NCBI RefSeq assembly: GCF_932526225.1
Contig: NC_064043.1
Coordinates: 4,767,501-4,827,500, forward strand
Origin: Nematostella vectensis
Lineage: Eukaryota; Cnidaria; Anthozoa; Actiniaria; Edwardsiidae
Length of the DNA: 60,000 bases
Direction of reading: 5' to 3'
Shown here: in pieces, positions 26,970 to 36,150 of the stretch
Layout of the letters: the number at the start of each line of letters is the position of its first letter
How positions within the stretch are numbered: the stretch's first letter is position 1
Translations under genes and position numbers: made by a program
The notes under the pieces: model-generated
Seen by the model: the letters and a program-made list of their open reading frames with translations, nothing else
Told to the model about the DNA's origin: nothing
The model's database searches: none

Positions 26970-27033
<64 letters not shown>

Positions 27034-30000
27034 ATATTGTATTATTTGTATGTATGAGTTTTGAGGGCCACAAGTTTACTAGTGTACTACACTATTAAGT
27101 ACCACCCTCTGTAAATAAAGTTATTATTATTATTATTATTATAAGAGAGAATGGTAGCAGGCCTGTAGAGGGCATTTTCATCGGGTAAAGGTATTCGTTT
27201 TGGGGAAAACATAATTGTGAGGGGGACAAATGGTCAGGCCTTGCTAAATCAGTCCCATTAAACGACTAAATTTTTATTGACATTCGTAGTCAAACATATG
27301 TCGATTTCTATTGTACATGATTTATGCATCAAATAACATTAGAAAATACAACTATTTAAGATCTCCCGAAGTGTACTTTAGAGGGGGACAAATGGTCAGG
27401 CCTAAGAAAATCTGCAATAACAAAAAATATTACAAAAAAAAACACAAAAAATTTGGGTAATGTCAATCCAAAATATGTTAAAGACCTTTAAATACAACAT
27501 TAATAAGGTACATTATTTCCGATTATTTGTAAGGCAACTTTGATGATGTTACACACGCTTTTGTCTTTTTGCTCAATTGGAGCGACGTTGTCTAATATGC
27601 TTTAGCATATTGTTTTTCAAAAAAATTCCGAGCGTAAATTGGTGCGTTTTAGAGTGGGTACCAACATCATGCACATAGCCTTTTATGATTTTTTATTGTG
27701 GGTATTTCTCAGAGCTAGTTGAGTTAAGGTTACGGGGTGCCTTCAACCTGTGGGACGCCGAAAAACCCAAAGTGTTGAGGAAAAATGTCAATACATGAGT
27801 TAGATTAAATCGAATATGCTCAAGTTATATGAGGTTGTAAAGCTTAATAAATGGGAAATACAATAATCCTTTTTGATTCTAGGTTTGATGAAATGCTTTA
27901 TTTTTAAACGGGTTTTCATCACACACTTGTTTTTAGTTAATCACATCCCTTAAAACCCCTAATGTGCCTAAACTATCCGGCAGATCTTTACGTTTTATGG
28001 CTTATGTCAATGACCATATATACACCTATCAAACTGTGTTCGGCTTTGTGCCAAATTTTGCGGTCATAGCTCTTATACTTTACACACATTAGGGTTTTGA
28101 AGTTAAGGAATGCATGTGAATTCAACGCCAAGAAAATCTAGGTTGAAAGTTTTTGGAGAGTGCAAAACCTACTTGAGTTATCTGTCAACGAGGTGATCAT
28201 ATCAACAGCTCTAGATAAACAGCCCATCCAATGAGAGGTGAAAACCAAGTCATTACGGGGAATTTCGAATTTCGCCATGAGAAAAACAAGTGACAAGCAA
28301 GAATTCCTGCACATATGGGGAAGACAAGGAAAAGCTGTGCTCACGCGAAGCCAAGAAAGCGCAGCTGAGACCGGTAGCAAATAAGGCCGGTTTTTCACGA
28401 CTCTACTAGACAAATAGTAACTAAAGATTTCGTCTTAGGGACAAGGTCATAACAATCGGCCAAGCTAGGGACCCGATTTAGGGGGTGGGGTATGACCCGT
28501 GGCCACCCACCATTTTGGAGATGGGGGGGGTATGGAAGCCCGCCGGTAACCTTCAACCCAATGATGGCGGGGGAAGGGAGGGGAGGGGGTATGACAACCT
28601 TACAAGACCGACCAATGGCGATGACGGTGGGTGGGGAATGACCCGCTGCCACCCACTATTTTGGGGATGGGGGGTATGGAAGCCCGCCGGTAACCTTACG
28701 ACCTGATGAGGCAGAAGGGGGGGTGTATGACAACCTTATGTGACCGACCGATGGTGATGACAGGGGGGGAAGGCAGCCCGCCGATTACGACAGATACACC
28801 AATTCAGGGAGGGTATGGAGCGCTTCCACTGGCAAATAGATTCCCATTTGAGGCAACTTTCCATGCATAGGCTCTATTCGCACTAAGCAAATGTTTATTT
28901 GTTTTGACAAAAAAAAAAACTGTCAACGCTAGCGGGAAACGTGCGAATGCGTTTGTTCGACCAGGACATTTTTCAACGATCTTCAAAGGCTACGCTGGCC
29001 TGTTCTGGAGGCGGCCAGAACTAGGTTAAACGTCAAGTTTTCCAATTAATACCAAGCTTTACTTGAGCAGTAGTGGTTGTTCATGATATTCATAGAATAA
29101 ATTTACTACCAGTAAGGCGATGAGTTGTGCAAATATATGATCAAACGTAAACAAATTCTGCAACTCGGCTTTTTCGCGTGAGAAAAAGTCTAATTTTGAA
29201 TGACCTCTTAGTGCGAATGCGATTTACAATCGATCGGCCAGGACAAAATTTGGCTGGCTGTTTGTCGTCCCGGCCAGACAAACTATGTCCTCAAAGTGCA
29301 TTTAGGCCCATAGCCAAGATAAAAATGCACATCTCCACCAGCAACCATATAATTACGAATCAAATAACTTTGATGTTGATACAATGACAATGGCTCAGCA
29401 TGCCAGTTGCGCTACACGTCAGGAAATTTAATAAGTTGTCCAGATAATGGCCTTGTAAATTGCCATGTCATATGTAATTACACCTGAGTTTTATTATTTA
29501 TAATCACATAAGGTCTAATAAGGTCTTACTGATATAAATGATAAGTATGATTAACCATACTGCAGGTGAGTAGTATTCTACCAAAGCAGACAAGGCTAGC
29601 CTAGCCGGACACTTACGGTAAAGATCCTGGCTCACTGAAAGGGTGAGAGCGAGTTCAGAGCGACTCATGGTGGAATTACTATTTTTATTTTGGGGCAATA
29701 CAAATAGAGAATCTAAGAGAATCTAAGAGTAGGGGCAAAGAAAGTAGCTGTTATTTACTCATTCTTTTTGATTGAACAATACTGACACAATTTCGAGCCT
29801 GATCCCAGATTGGTTCCCATATCTTTTCATGATAACTGAAATTAATTGTTAGTTAGATAATCGAAAACCAGTTAAAGACAGTACATGATTTTCAACATTC
29901 TCTACATGTGACTGGGAAGCCATTCAAGATTTCGGTACTGGGTTCATTCACTGTTACTGTTAACTCATCCATATTCAATAGGTGATTCGACCAATCGGAT

Positions 30001-33000
30001 GACCCTCTTTAGACATGTGAGTAGGCTTTTACATAGGCAAGTCACCAGCGATATAACTGTGTGGTAAAATCCTCACGTGGCCGAACCAGTTTCAAATCCT
30101 TGCACTTTCTCTAAATCAATTACAAAACAGCGATATGCTGCTCTTTTGCCGGATCCTTATTTTCTCTTACTATTTTCCATTTCGTGTAATTTCTGATCGA
30201 CTTTGGATTACACAGTCTTCCAAAGTATTTTTGATCTTCAGTCTCAGGAGTTTGGCGGTATAAACTGCGACTTCAGAGGCATGTTGTTGTGAACTCAACA
30301 GCACTCGATGAATGCTGAATTCATTACATTTCAACAAAATTTGTTTCATTGTCTTCTCTGTGTCTACTGTAGTTATCTGGATTCCCAGGAACGCAACATG
30401 CATACTTTCGACTTTTCATCTAATCAATGAAGTACTATTTTAGGCATTGAGTGCTCTTGAGTATATTTTTAATTCACTGATGGACTAGCTTTGATTCCCT
30501 GATGAACATAGACTTTGTGTTTCCAACTCGATTGGTCAAAGCGCCTATTGAAATTGGGTGAGTTAATCGTAACAGTGGAACTGGGCCACTGGACTTAGCA
30601 CTGAATTCCGGAAATGGCTTCCCAGTCACACTTAACATTCGCGTCACATGTTTTATCGGGTACGAAATTTTATACCCGATAAAACACTGCTACTACTGCT
30701 CGTGTTTTAAATAGTACATCGATACTAAGTGAAGGGAAATTTCTTGCTGAACATTCTATTTATTGTGTATCAGCCTTACAAACGAAAGCCATCAGCGGAA
30801 ATAAAGAAAACCACAGATTATACCTGGCACAACGCAAAAGCGATAATTGCCGATAAGAGTTGCCGCAGAGTGTCGCTGTCCTGGGAAATCTTTACATAAA
30901 ATCTACAGTAGATATCTTAAAGAGCAGCTGAAAATATCTGTAATTTGAGCCGTGTCGCGTATTGTCCCGAAATAAACATAATCATTCCACCATGAGTCGC
31001 CCTGAACTCGCTCGCATCCTTTCAGTGAGCCAGGATCCTATTACCACAAGTGTCCGACGTCAGCTATGCTAGCCTTGTCTGCTTTGGTAGAATACTATTC
31101 GCCTTCACTATGGTTGATCATACTAATCAATGTCATTATAACTGTTAATAAACGGGACGGTTTTCCGTGGAAAAGAGGTTTACCCCTCGGAACCAAGTAT
31201 AATAGAGAATTATACCATACGTGATTATAGATAATAAAGCGCTTTTGACCTTTCAAACGAGGCGCTATGAACCGCCGCCGCCTGGTAAATAAGTAACATG
31301 ACCCTGAGCGCACGTTTTTTTTCCTTTCCCATATATAAAATAATAGAGCAGGCAAGACAAGTTACTAGGGACAGTGATGATGGATCCGACCTTATCAAAA
31401 CAAATCCAACCACCAACGTCCTCAGCTGGGACTGCTTTGGACTTGTCATCACAAGGGAAATGTACACAAAAGCGGCAGAGAACCTATTTGATAAAATGCT
31501 TTAGCTGACTTTGACGGGGCTTTTCTATTGAATTTTATTGAAGGCAAGAATGAAACTTTGAATTTAACTATAAAATCAGTCTGATCTCTGTGTTGCATTC
31601 GTTAATGGCACATGGTGTCGCAAAGTGAGTTCGCCGAAGTCCAGTCAATAAATAACTTGACAATTTGCTGGAGAAACGATAATTTTTGTGTTCCTGCACT
31701 TGCAACACATGTATTGAGATGAAAGCCATTGTGATCTCAATCAATTTCCTCTAATCATCTCCGTCTTAAGCAAGCATTTTTGCCTTTGGAGCTGAACTCA
31801 AGCTTAGTTCAACATCAATAATAGGACACAAAGGACTATTTATTGTTATATAGCCCTCCTGAAATATGTGAAATTTGCTATCTAAAATTTGTACTCAGGG
31901 AGTAAGAAACTTTATTTTAGTTAGCTGAGAGACATGATTGACTCATTTTTAGTGAATGAAGATGAAACGTATTTCAGAGCTCTACATTTTTTTTCCGTTT
32001 AGAGTGTCATTAAAGATTTGTAGTCGCCGCGAAGCTTGGAGCCTCTTGTACCCAGGGTATTAGAGCGAAAGTATATACGCCAAAGTTATTAGCGATACGG
32101 ATCGATTCTCAGTCTTTGCCGTTTGCCGCTCCTCTCTTCTCCCGGGACCCCACGCTCGTTCCATACTTGAGAATAAATCTTTTGTTTTAACAAAACGAAT
32201 AATCATGGAAAAACTTTGCGAAATTTATGACACACACCGCATCCGTATAAGAATTGTTGGTTTCACAATGATGACGTTAATCTGTTGGACGTGTATCAAA
32301 TGGCAAAAGCACTGTCCAATGTGTAATTCCGACCTACTGTTTCAACGTAATTAGCTTAATTAACTTTTTTATTGATCAGCAAGGAGTCTAAAGGCCACAA
32401 TGACTTACAAAATCGCGTACTGCAAAAGGAGACTATATACCATGAAACGGTCGCGACCCAAATATACGGATTGTGATTGGCTCGTATAGACAGTGTATGT
32501 TGCAACAACTGTGTGTGTGTGTGGGAGGGGGGGTTATACAGCCCGCCACCACTGAAGTTGTGGGGGGGGGGGTATTACCCGCCACTAGCAACCTATTTTA
32601 AAAGTCGGGTCCCTAGCTTGAATGGTTCCTCGTCACCATGTGGGGGGGGGGGGGGGGGTCATCACCCGCCACCCATCAACCTTTTTTTGAAGGTCGGGTC
32701 CCTAGTTTGGAGAATTGTTTTGACCTCGTCCCTTAATGTTTTGATTTTGGAAACAATGAGGCCTTCTTCGCTGATAACCTTGAAGCAGGTTGTAGGGTCA
32801 AACTAATACAAGAGAAGCCAACAAGAAGATTGTCCTTTTCGCTTTTAGCGAGATCTTTCATTTAGTCTTCACCCTCATTTTACACTTGAGACGACCCCAT
32901 GCAGACTTCCGCCTTTTTCGTTTATCCATCTATTATATATTTCCTAACTGAATTTGAGATTTTTTAAGTCACAATTTATAGGTAAAAACAGTATGCTAAT

Positions 33001-33794
33001 TAACTATAACCGAACATCCCCCGGATGTAGGGGGAACACAGGGTTCCAGTAAGTGATAAGAAGATTAAAGGATTAAAACACCTTGATGCTCACACAGTCT
33101 TCAAGCAAAATTCGTTTTTTCTTATTATATCGAGAAGATAATAAAAATCCAAACATCTTTCTTTGCTATAATAAAGGTAATGTAGTAGGAAATTTAAAGA
33201 TGCAAAAATATTTTTTTCGAAAAAAATTTTCACTTCAAGGCACCCCGTAACCTTAAAAGTAAGTTAGTATCAGTCAGCGAGTTTTTATTGACAGTTTTTT
33301 TATTAGGAATTTGTTACTCAGTTTGCCGATTGGGAATCCTAAGCTCAAGATGACAAAACATCGAAACTTGAAAAGTGCAGTAAGCATTTGACACGAATGG
33401 TGATAAGTTACCTCTTATTCCAGCCATTGAAGTGGATGAAGTACTCTGGTACCTTTTTGCCTTTCTCGTCTTTTGTGATGTCTACTTCCAGAACCTGAAA
33501 ATGTTCATTTATTTACCTATTGAATGGTCTTATTAAAGACGAAAATTTTGCAGAATCGACTACCAGTTTTTGGTGAACAATTTGGTAGGTATAAGTGTAT
33601 TTTGATTGATTCTTTAGAATAAATCTCAAAATACAATAGCCAAACATATCGTAAATCCAAGTGAATGCATCAAAAAGACAAACCTTTGCTTCATAAAGGA
33701 CTCTGGCTTTGGTAGGATCGGGTTCATAGCAAAGAACTGTATCTCCTTGTTCGTGTTTCGGTGTTGGAAGACTACGAGTAGCATGGCCCGCCAT
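18728..33794 (-). CDS. msl3: MSL3, chromo barrel and MRG domain subunit of the MSL histone acetyltransferase complex
   Basis: Eleven exons with matching phases: 33794-33684, 33494-33412, 23415-23326, 22806-22710, 22500-22411, 21307-21222, 20752-20490, 20229-20033, 19886-19715, 19010-18926, 18788-18728. They total 1335 nt, or 444 residues (the human protein is about 520). Residues about 17-94 form the chromo barrel ([21 protein letters not shown], then [20 protein letters not shown]). The MRG domain starts near residue 131 ([20 protein letters not shown], then [10 protein letters not shown]), continues [18 protein letters not shown] and ends after [11 protein letters not shown] and VKLP. A Ser/Gln/Pro-rich insert of about 180 residues splits the MRG domain, as in MSL3 but not MRG15. 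In animals MSL3 is nuclear and directs MOF-dependent H4K16 acetylation through methylated histones. Intron 2 is 10 kb and made of mobile elements. Confidence 0.94.
19011..19714 (-). other. MSL3 intron 9; no additional exon
   Basis: Lies between the [11 protein letters not shown] exon and the VKLP exon, which join in phase 1. A frame at 19306-19055 slightly resembles the MRG C-terminus but is not needed, because the true last exons lie downstream. Confidence 0.6.
23640..23970. repeat. Degenerate GCCCGCT minisatellite, inverted relative to the 24.3-24.9 kb array
   Basis: About ten divergent copies built on GCCCGCTNNCNTCCA. These are the reverse complement of the AGCGGGC motif in the array at 24255-24930, so the two arrays form the outer arms of a large foldback. 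Confidence 0.7.
23980..24230. repeat. Palindrome with about 60-bp arms
   Basis: The left arm 23980-24038 (TTATCTTACAAGGTGTGAAT, AAGATAATGTACTGTCTGTC) is mirrored at 24169-24230. A third, direct, diverged copy of the arm lies in the loop at 24059-24115. It sits at the centre of the two opposed minisatellite arrays. Confidence 0.85.
24255..24930. repeat. 36-bp minisatellite array
   Basis: About 18 units of GGCACGCTAGCGGGCAAGTA followed by GCGGGGGTATCTTGAA. The middle units (24490-24820) are almost identical and the flanking units diverge. The 36-bp unit keeps frames open, giving the spurious Tyr/Pro/Ser-rich frame at 24902-24261 (minus). Confidence 0.95.
24960..27142 (+). mobile_element. 5'-truncated non-LTR retrotransposon (CR1/L2-like LINE)
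   Basis: An open frame runs to the stop at 26862. It includes the connector before the reverse transcriptase, then the RT blocks [44 protein letters not shown] (catalytic Asp), [13 protein letters not shown] and YADD (catalytic pair), then the thumb and C-terminal region. No apurinic endonuclease precedes it; homology stops near 24960, where the 36-bp minisatellite begins, so the copy is 5'-truncated. The upstream ATG at 24877 lies in the minisatellite and is not the native start. The 3' tail has a T tract (26890-26915), a (TA)n run (26972-27032) and ends in seven TTA repeats (27121-27141). The RT frame has no stops or frameshifts, so the insertion is young. It is antisense to MSL3. Confidence 0.92.
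26972..27032. repeat. (TA)n microsatellite
   Basis: About 30 uninterrupted TA dinucleotides inside the LINE 3' untranslated region. Confidence 0.95.
28440..28800. repeat. G-rich tandem repeat, unit about 140 bp
   Basis: The block TGACCCGTGGCCACCCACCA, then GGTATGGAAGCCCGCCGGTA, recurs about 140 bp later with small changes, and a third partial copy follows near 28760. A related inverted block with long G runs lies at 32520-32720. Confidence 0.75.
29544..31125. repeat. Large imperfect palindrome (1.6 kb)
   Basis: 29544-29690 matches 30975-31125 inverted (TACCAAAGCAGACAAGGCTAGC, GATCCTGGCTCACTGAAAGG), and 29906-29995 matches 30525-30635 inverted (GTGACTGGGAAGCCATT, CTGTTACxxTTAACTCA). Both pairs share a centre near 30.3 kb. 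A perfect 13-bp hairpin (GTTTTATCGGGTA) lies at about 30651-30686. Confidence 0.8.
32515..32720. repeat. Poly-G and CCCGCC-rich repeat, inverted copy of the 28.4-kb block
   Basis: Two diverged units of GGGGGG...CCCGCCACC...GTCGGGTCCCTAG with G runs of 10-18 bases (for example 32643-32658). It is the mirror partner of 28430-28560 in the TTAA element. Confidence 0.65.
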
Positions 33795-34400
33795 TTTTGT
33801 TGTTTCTAGCAATCTACTTGGTGTATGGTGTGTCGAGTAGAACCACAGGTACCCCGAGCCAAATCGTTTCCACAACGTGACATGCACCGTCGTAGGTCTT
33901 ATCCCCCCTATCCCCCTCCCCTTGGTCAGTGTGTTCCTACTTGTCTCCCGCGGACTCGTACTGGCACTCACCCTGCCCTCCCACAAAGAATAAATTGTTT
34001 GTGTTTCCCACGGACCATTATCGGTAACTTCCCTATATGTCAGGCGCTCAGTTGCTTGTTACGAGCGTCCGTATATTCCGTTTTTTTTTTTTTTTCTAAA
34101 TATTTTTATTCTCAGGGTCCTGTTTTTCCAGGTAACCGATTTGTTACACTCGGGCATCCTGTGGCATAATTCGGTTTGTCATGATGACTCAAATATTACG
34201 TCATCATGATTCGGACCCGAAAATAGTTCGCTGTGTAATAATGTAAATCTGGCGTATTACGCCGTGCTATTATATAAAAGCAGGTAGTTCTCAAACGATT
34301 GGCCAAAATCTACTTTGTAGATATTATAATAGCGCTATTCGACGCCAAGGAGACACACAGGGTCAAGAAAACAAGCAAGAACTAACGACGATCAAAATTC
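33795..34400. promoter_or_regulatory. Shared 5' region of divergent MSL3 and PB1 genes
   Basis: Only about 600 bp separates the two start codons. On the PB1 side are a TATA box (TATATAAAAG, 34271-34280), an AP-1-type TGACTCA (34185-34191) and a CRE-type TACGTCA (34197-34203); ATGATGAC and GTCATCAT around them form an inverted repeat. I see no TATA box on the MSL3 side. A T tract lies at 34080-34095. Confidence 0.6.
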
Positions 34401-35291
34401 ATGATGGCCGTTCACATAAAAGCTTATCTCAACGCTGGCACCGAAGAGGAAGAGATTCGTCGCTTTTCCGCTGACGAGGGCGCAGCTACGAGCTTCTTGT
34501 GGTTACAAGAAAAGATCAAGAGCCTTTTTCCGCCCATTCAAGGTCGGGAAGTCGAGATCTCCTGGCACGATGAAGACGGTGAAGTTGTGCGCCTTTCGAG
34601 TGACGAAGAGTTGACGATGGCGCTGTGTAGCAAGGCCGACGATGTCCTCTATGTGTACGTGAAAATGGCCAACGACGGCGACCAGGAGGACGATGAGGCA
34701 ACAGAGGACACCGGCAGAGGTTTAGGGCCTTGGGGACGTGCTCGAGGTATGAGGAGGAACACGATGTGCCCGAGGGGAGGTATGTTTGGTTGTTTTCCGA
34801 GACGCGGGGGCATGTTTGGCCCTGGAGGCCCAGTGCTTGGTGGCCCAAGGGTTGGTATGATGGGTGAAAGGGCAGGAATGCATGGCCCAAGGGATGGTAT
34901 GATGGCTGGTAGGGGTGGCCCAAGGGTTGGTATGATGGCTGGTAGGGGTGGCCCAAGGGTTGGTATGATGGGTGGTAGGAGAGGAATGCATGGCCTAAGG
35001 ATTGGTATGATGGAAGGAAGGGATGGGGGGTGTTGCATGGCAGGCCCAAGGCGTGGTATGATGGGATGTAGAGGTGGGCCTAGAGGGCGTTTGATGGGCT
35101 GTCATTCAGGTAGAGGTATTAATTGTGGACCTTGTGATGGGATGGGACCAAGTGGTCCTATGTTTGACATTTGTATGGGGGGTAGGGGGCACAGAGGTCA
35201 TATGGCCGACCCTCGAGATGGTGGGATGGGTCCAAGGGGTGTTGTGATGGGGTGTGACTGGGCCATGGGTGCTCCTTTGAGGGTCATGTAA
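34401..35291 (+). CDS. PB1-domain protein with Gly/Met-rich repeat tail (p62-like N-terminus), intronless
   Basis: A single exon of 296 codons. Residues 3-90 form a PB1 domain close to that of sequestosome-1/p62: Lys7 and Arg20-Arg21 give the basic face, and DEDGEVVRLSSDEEL (57-71) is the acidic OPCA motif, so the domain has both binding faces and could polymerise head to tail. Residues 94-106 are acidic. From about residue 108 to the end the protein is rich in Gly, Met and Arg, with repeats of the type GGPRVGMMxGR and GMHGPR plus scattered cysteines. The ZZ finger, LIR and UBA domains of true p62 are not seen. The next codon is also ATG, so the start is uncertain by one residue. A TATA box at 34271 and AATAAA at 35615 fit a short transcript. 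The function is not known; a PB1-driven assembly with a disordered tail is my inference. Confidence 0.82.
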   Translation: MMAVHIKAYLNAGTEEEEIRRFSADEGAATSFLWLQEKIKSLFPPIQGREVEISWHDEDGEVVRLSSDEELTMALCSKADDVLYVYVKMANDGDQEDDEATEDTGRGLGPWGRARGMRRNTMCPRGGMFGCFPRRGGMFGPGGPVLGGPRVGMMGERAGMHGPRDGMMAGRGGPRVGMMAGRGGPRVGMMGGRRGMHGLRIGMMEGRDGGCCMAGPRRGMMGCRGGPRGRLMGCHSGRGINCGPCDGMGPSGPMFDICMGGRGHRGHMADPRDGGMGPRGVVMGCDWAMGAPLRVM

Positions 35292-35325
35292 CAAAATACA
35301 CCAAAATTGATGCAAGAAGTGGTGA

Positions 35326-35425
35326 TAAAAGAGAGAGAGAAAAAAAAGAAGAAAAAAAGAAAAAAAAAAAAAAAGAAGAGAAAAAAAGAAAAGAAAAAAG
35401 ATGAGAAAAAAAAGAGTAGACAGAC
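35326..35425 (+). repeat. Purine tract (GA/A-rich) in the PB1 gene 3' UTR
   Basis: About 100 bases almost wholly A and G just after the stop codon; it may form a triplex. The Phe/Leu-rich minus-strand frame across it is an artefact. Confidence 0.85.
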
Positions 35426-35614
35426 AATTCAAAGAAGAGAAAAGTAGACATTTGGCTTCATGTAACCAAATTTATCTGACTGCTACACCCAGGAACAAAT
35501 ATAGTACTGCAATCTGGCTTCATAAAAACCAATATAACTGAGCTTTGATAAGCTTGCAAGACAAAAATCAGATGATTGGCTTTATGCACAGTAACATGCA
35601 AATCAAATGTAGAA

Positions 35615-35620
35615 AATAAA
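35615..35620 (+). promoter_or_regulatory. Polyadenylation signal of the PB1 gene
   Basis: AATAAA about 320 bp after the stop codon at 35291. Confidence 0.5.
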
Positions 35621-35717
35621 AAGTATTATTGATGATAAAAAATATTTTATTTTGTCCTTGACAAAAATGACCCTTTAACATTCCCTTTGGATATCTGATG
35701 GCAAAGACTACTACACT

Positions 35718-36078
35718 ACCCCCTAAAATCTACCCATCTAGAGACTACTCTCCTTAGATCCCACTACCCTTCCCTCCCTAAAAAAATCTACCATCCCACT
35801 ACCCTTCCCTCCCCTCCCTAAAAAATCTACCCTTCTAGAGGCTCCTCTCCTTAGAACCCACTACCCTTCCCTTCCTAGAAAATCTACCCTTCTAGAGGCT
35901 CCTCTCCTTAGAACCCACTACCCTTCCCTTCCTAAAAAATCTACCATTCTACAGGCTTCTCTCCTAAGATGCGACAACCCTTCCCTCCCCTCCCCCATTA
36001 AAATATACCCTTTTACAGGCTCCTCTCATTAGATGCCGCAACCCTTCCCTCCCTTCCCCCATAAAAAATATACCTTCG
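35718..36078. repeat. Pyrimidine-rich minisatellite, unit about 60 bp
   Basis: Five to six degenerate units of CTACCCTTCCCTCCC, AAAAATCTACCCTTCTAGAG, GCTCCTCTCCTTAGAACCCA. The units grow more diverged to the right, and a T tract follows at 36080. Confidence 0.88.
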
Positions 36079-36150
36079 TTTTTTTTTTTTTCCCCTTGTC
36101 TAAAAACATCTGCAAGCATGGTCTAGTTAGAGCACTTTCTACTGTATCTA

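Larger units (their letters stand above)
23580..27680. mobile_element. 4.1-kb terminal-inverted-repeat element hosting minisatellites and a LINE
   Basis: A perfect 26-bp inverted repeat bounds the element: it starts GGCTATGTGCATGATG at 23580-23605 and is mirrored at 27655-27680. Both ends abut TTTT, a possible 4-bp target duplication. No transposase is visible. The interior holds a foldback at 23.64-24.93 kb, a 36-bp minisatellite, a truncated LINE, and two copies of GAGGGGGACAAATGGTCAGG (near 27217 and 27382). It lies in intron 2 of MSL3. Confidence 0.72.
27728..33252. mobile_element. 5.5-kb TTAA-flanked inverted-repeat element (piggyBac-type ends), largely palindromic
   Basis: The 16-bp ends GGTTACGGGGTGCCTT (27728-27743) and AAGGCACCCCGTAACC (33237-33252) are exact inverses, each flanked outside by TTAA (27724-27727 and 33253-33256), the target site of piggyBac-family elements. 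Further inverted pairs lie inside: around 28430-28490 against 32685-32740 (AGGGACAAGGTCA, CTAGGGACCCGA) and 29544-29995 against 30525-31125. No transposase frame is visible, so it would be non-autonomous. It lies in intron 2 of MSL3, 47 bp from the 23580-27680 element. Confidence 0.75.

Noticed and set aside
34516-35049. Pro- and Ser-rich minus-strand frames opposite the PB1 gene
   Set aside because: They are antisense shadows of the Gly/Met repeat tail.
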